This document shows, in pieces, positions 5,488 through 5,668 of a DNA stretch of 5,668 nt. The stretch is from NCBI GenBank assembly GCA_022865545.1, contig JALHTA010000163.1:1-5668 (forward strand). The letters are read 5' to 3'. The notes under the pieces were generated by a model. That model searched no databases, had not been told where the DNA came from, and saw only the letters and a program-made list of their open reading frames with translations. Within the stretch, counting starts at the first letter, position 1, and the number at the start of each line of letters is the position of its first letter. Source of the DNA: Actinomycetota bacterium (GTDB lineage Bacteria; Actinomycetota; Humimicrobiia; Humimicrobiales; Humimicrobiaceae). Both the position numbers and the translations under genes were made by a program.

Positions 5488-5668
5488 CTTTAAAAAATCA
5501 GCTCTTAACCAAACAAGATGGGGAACCCTTTAAAATTCATTATTACCTATCACTAAAACAAACATAATAATATTATATACGTCTTAATAAAGGGATTAAT
5601 TTAAAGAAAACCATTTAATATAAATTCAAGATATGATCTAATTGTTTAATAAAATCATATTATAAATA
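5488..5668. other. AT-rich terminal stretch, no gene seen
   Basis: This stretch is nearly all A and T apart from GATGGGGAACCC at 5517-5528. I see no supported ORF, RNA gene or terminator on either strand. Confidence 0.4.

Overview
The window looks like an accessory stretch from a prokaryote whose intergenic DNA is very AT-rich. It holds three full-length genes of clearly different base composition: a polytopic membrane protein, a surface-anchored Ntn amide hydrolase and a GT4 glycosyltransferase. Shine-Dalgarno sites (AGGAGG, AGGAG) and a lipoprotein signal peptide are visible. They do not settle the lineage. A low-GC bacterium is the simplest reading, but an archaeon with bacterial-type lipoboxes is not excluded.

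Layout. Positions 1-138 carry a tiny upstream ORF that overlaps the start of the first large gene. Positions 98-1405 (+) encode a 12-segment membrane protein that I read as two TMEM175/DUF1211-like six-segment repeats. Positions 1406-1760 hold a 27-codon ORF that resembles the beginning of an interrupted gene, followed by repeat copy A. Positions 1761-3206 (-) encode a choloylglycine-hydrolase/penicillin-acylase-like Ntn hydrolase. Its lipoprotein signal peptide appears only if translation starts at an ATT codon placed six bases after a perfect AGGAGG. Positions 3207-3559 contain the upstream region of that gene, repeat copy B and the leader of the next gene. Positions 3560-5263 (+) encode an enlarged GT4-type glycosyltransferase. 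Positions 5264-5668 hold repeat copy C, a possible decayed fourth copy and AT-rich DNA with no gene.

The most notable structure is the repeat. Three copies lie in the same orientation between the genes, and A and C share an identical 39-base core. Read on the minus strand, each copy encodes a similar short C-terminal peptide (WLATVDDVKTRI or WLAIADEVRTRI, then a variable stretch, then I/M-PEL and a stop). Partly synonymous differences in the PEL motif suggest the copies descend from a protein gene, most simply a repeated or mobile gene reduced to tails. I could not name that parent protein.

No metabolic pathway links the three large genes. The hydrolase is predicted to act outside the cytoplasmic membrane, the TMEM175-like protein in it, and the glycosyltransferase in the cytosol. 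Their different composition and orientation, and the repeats between them, suggest independent acquisition rather than one operon.
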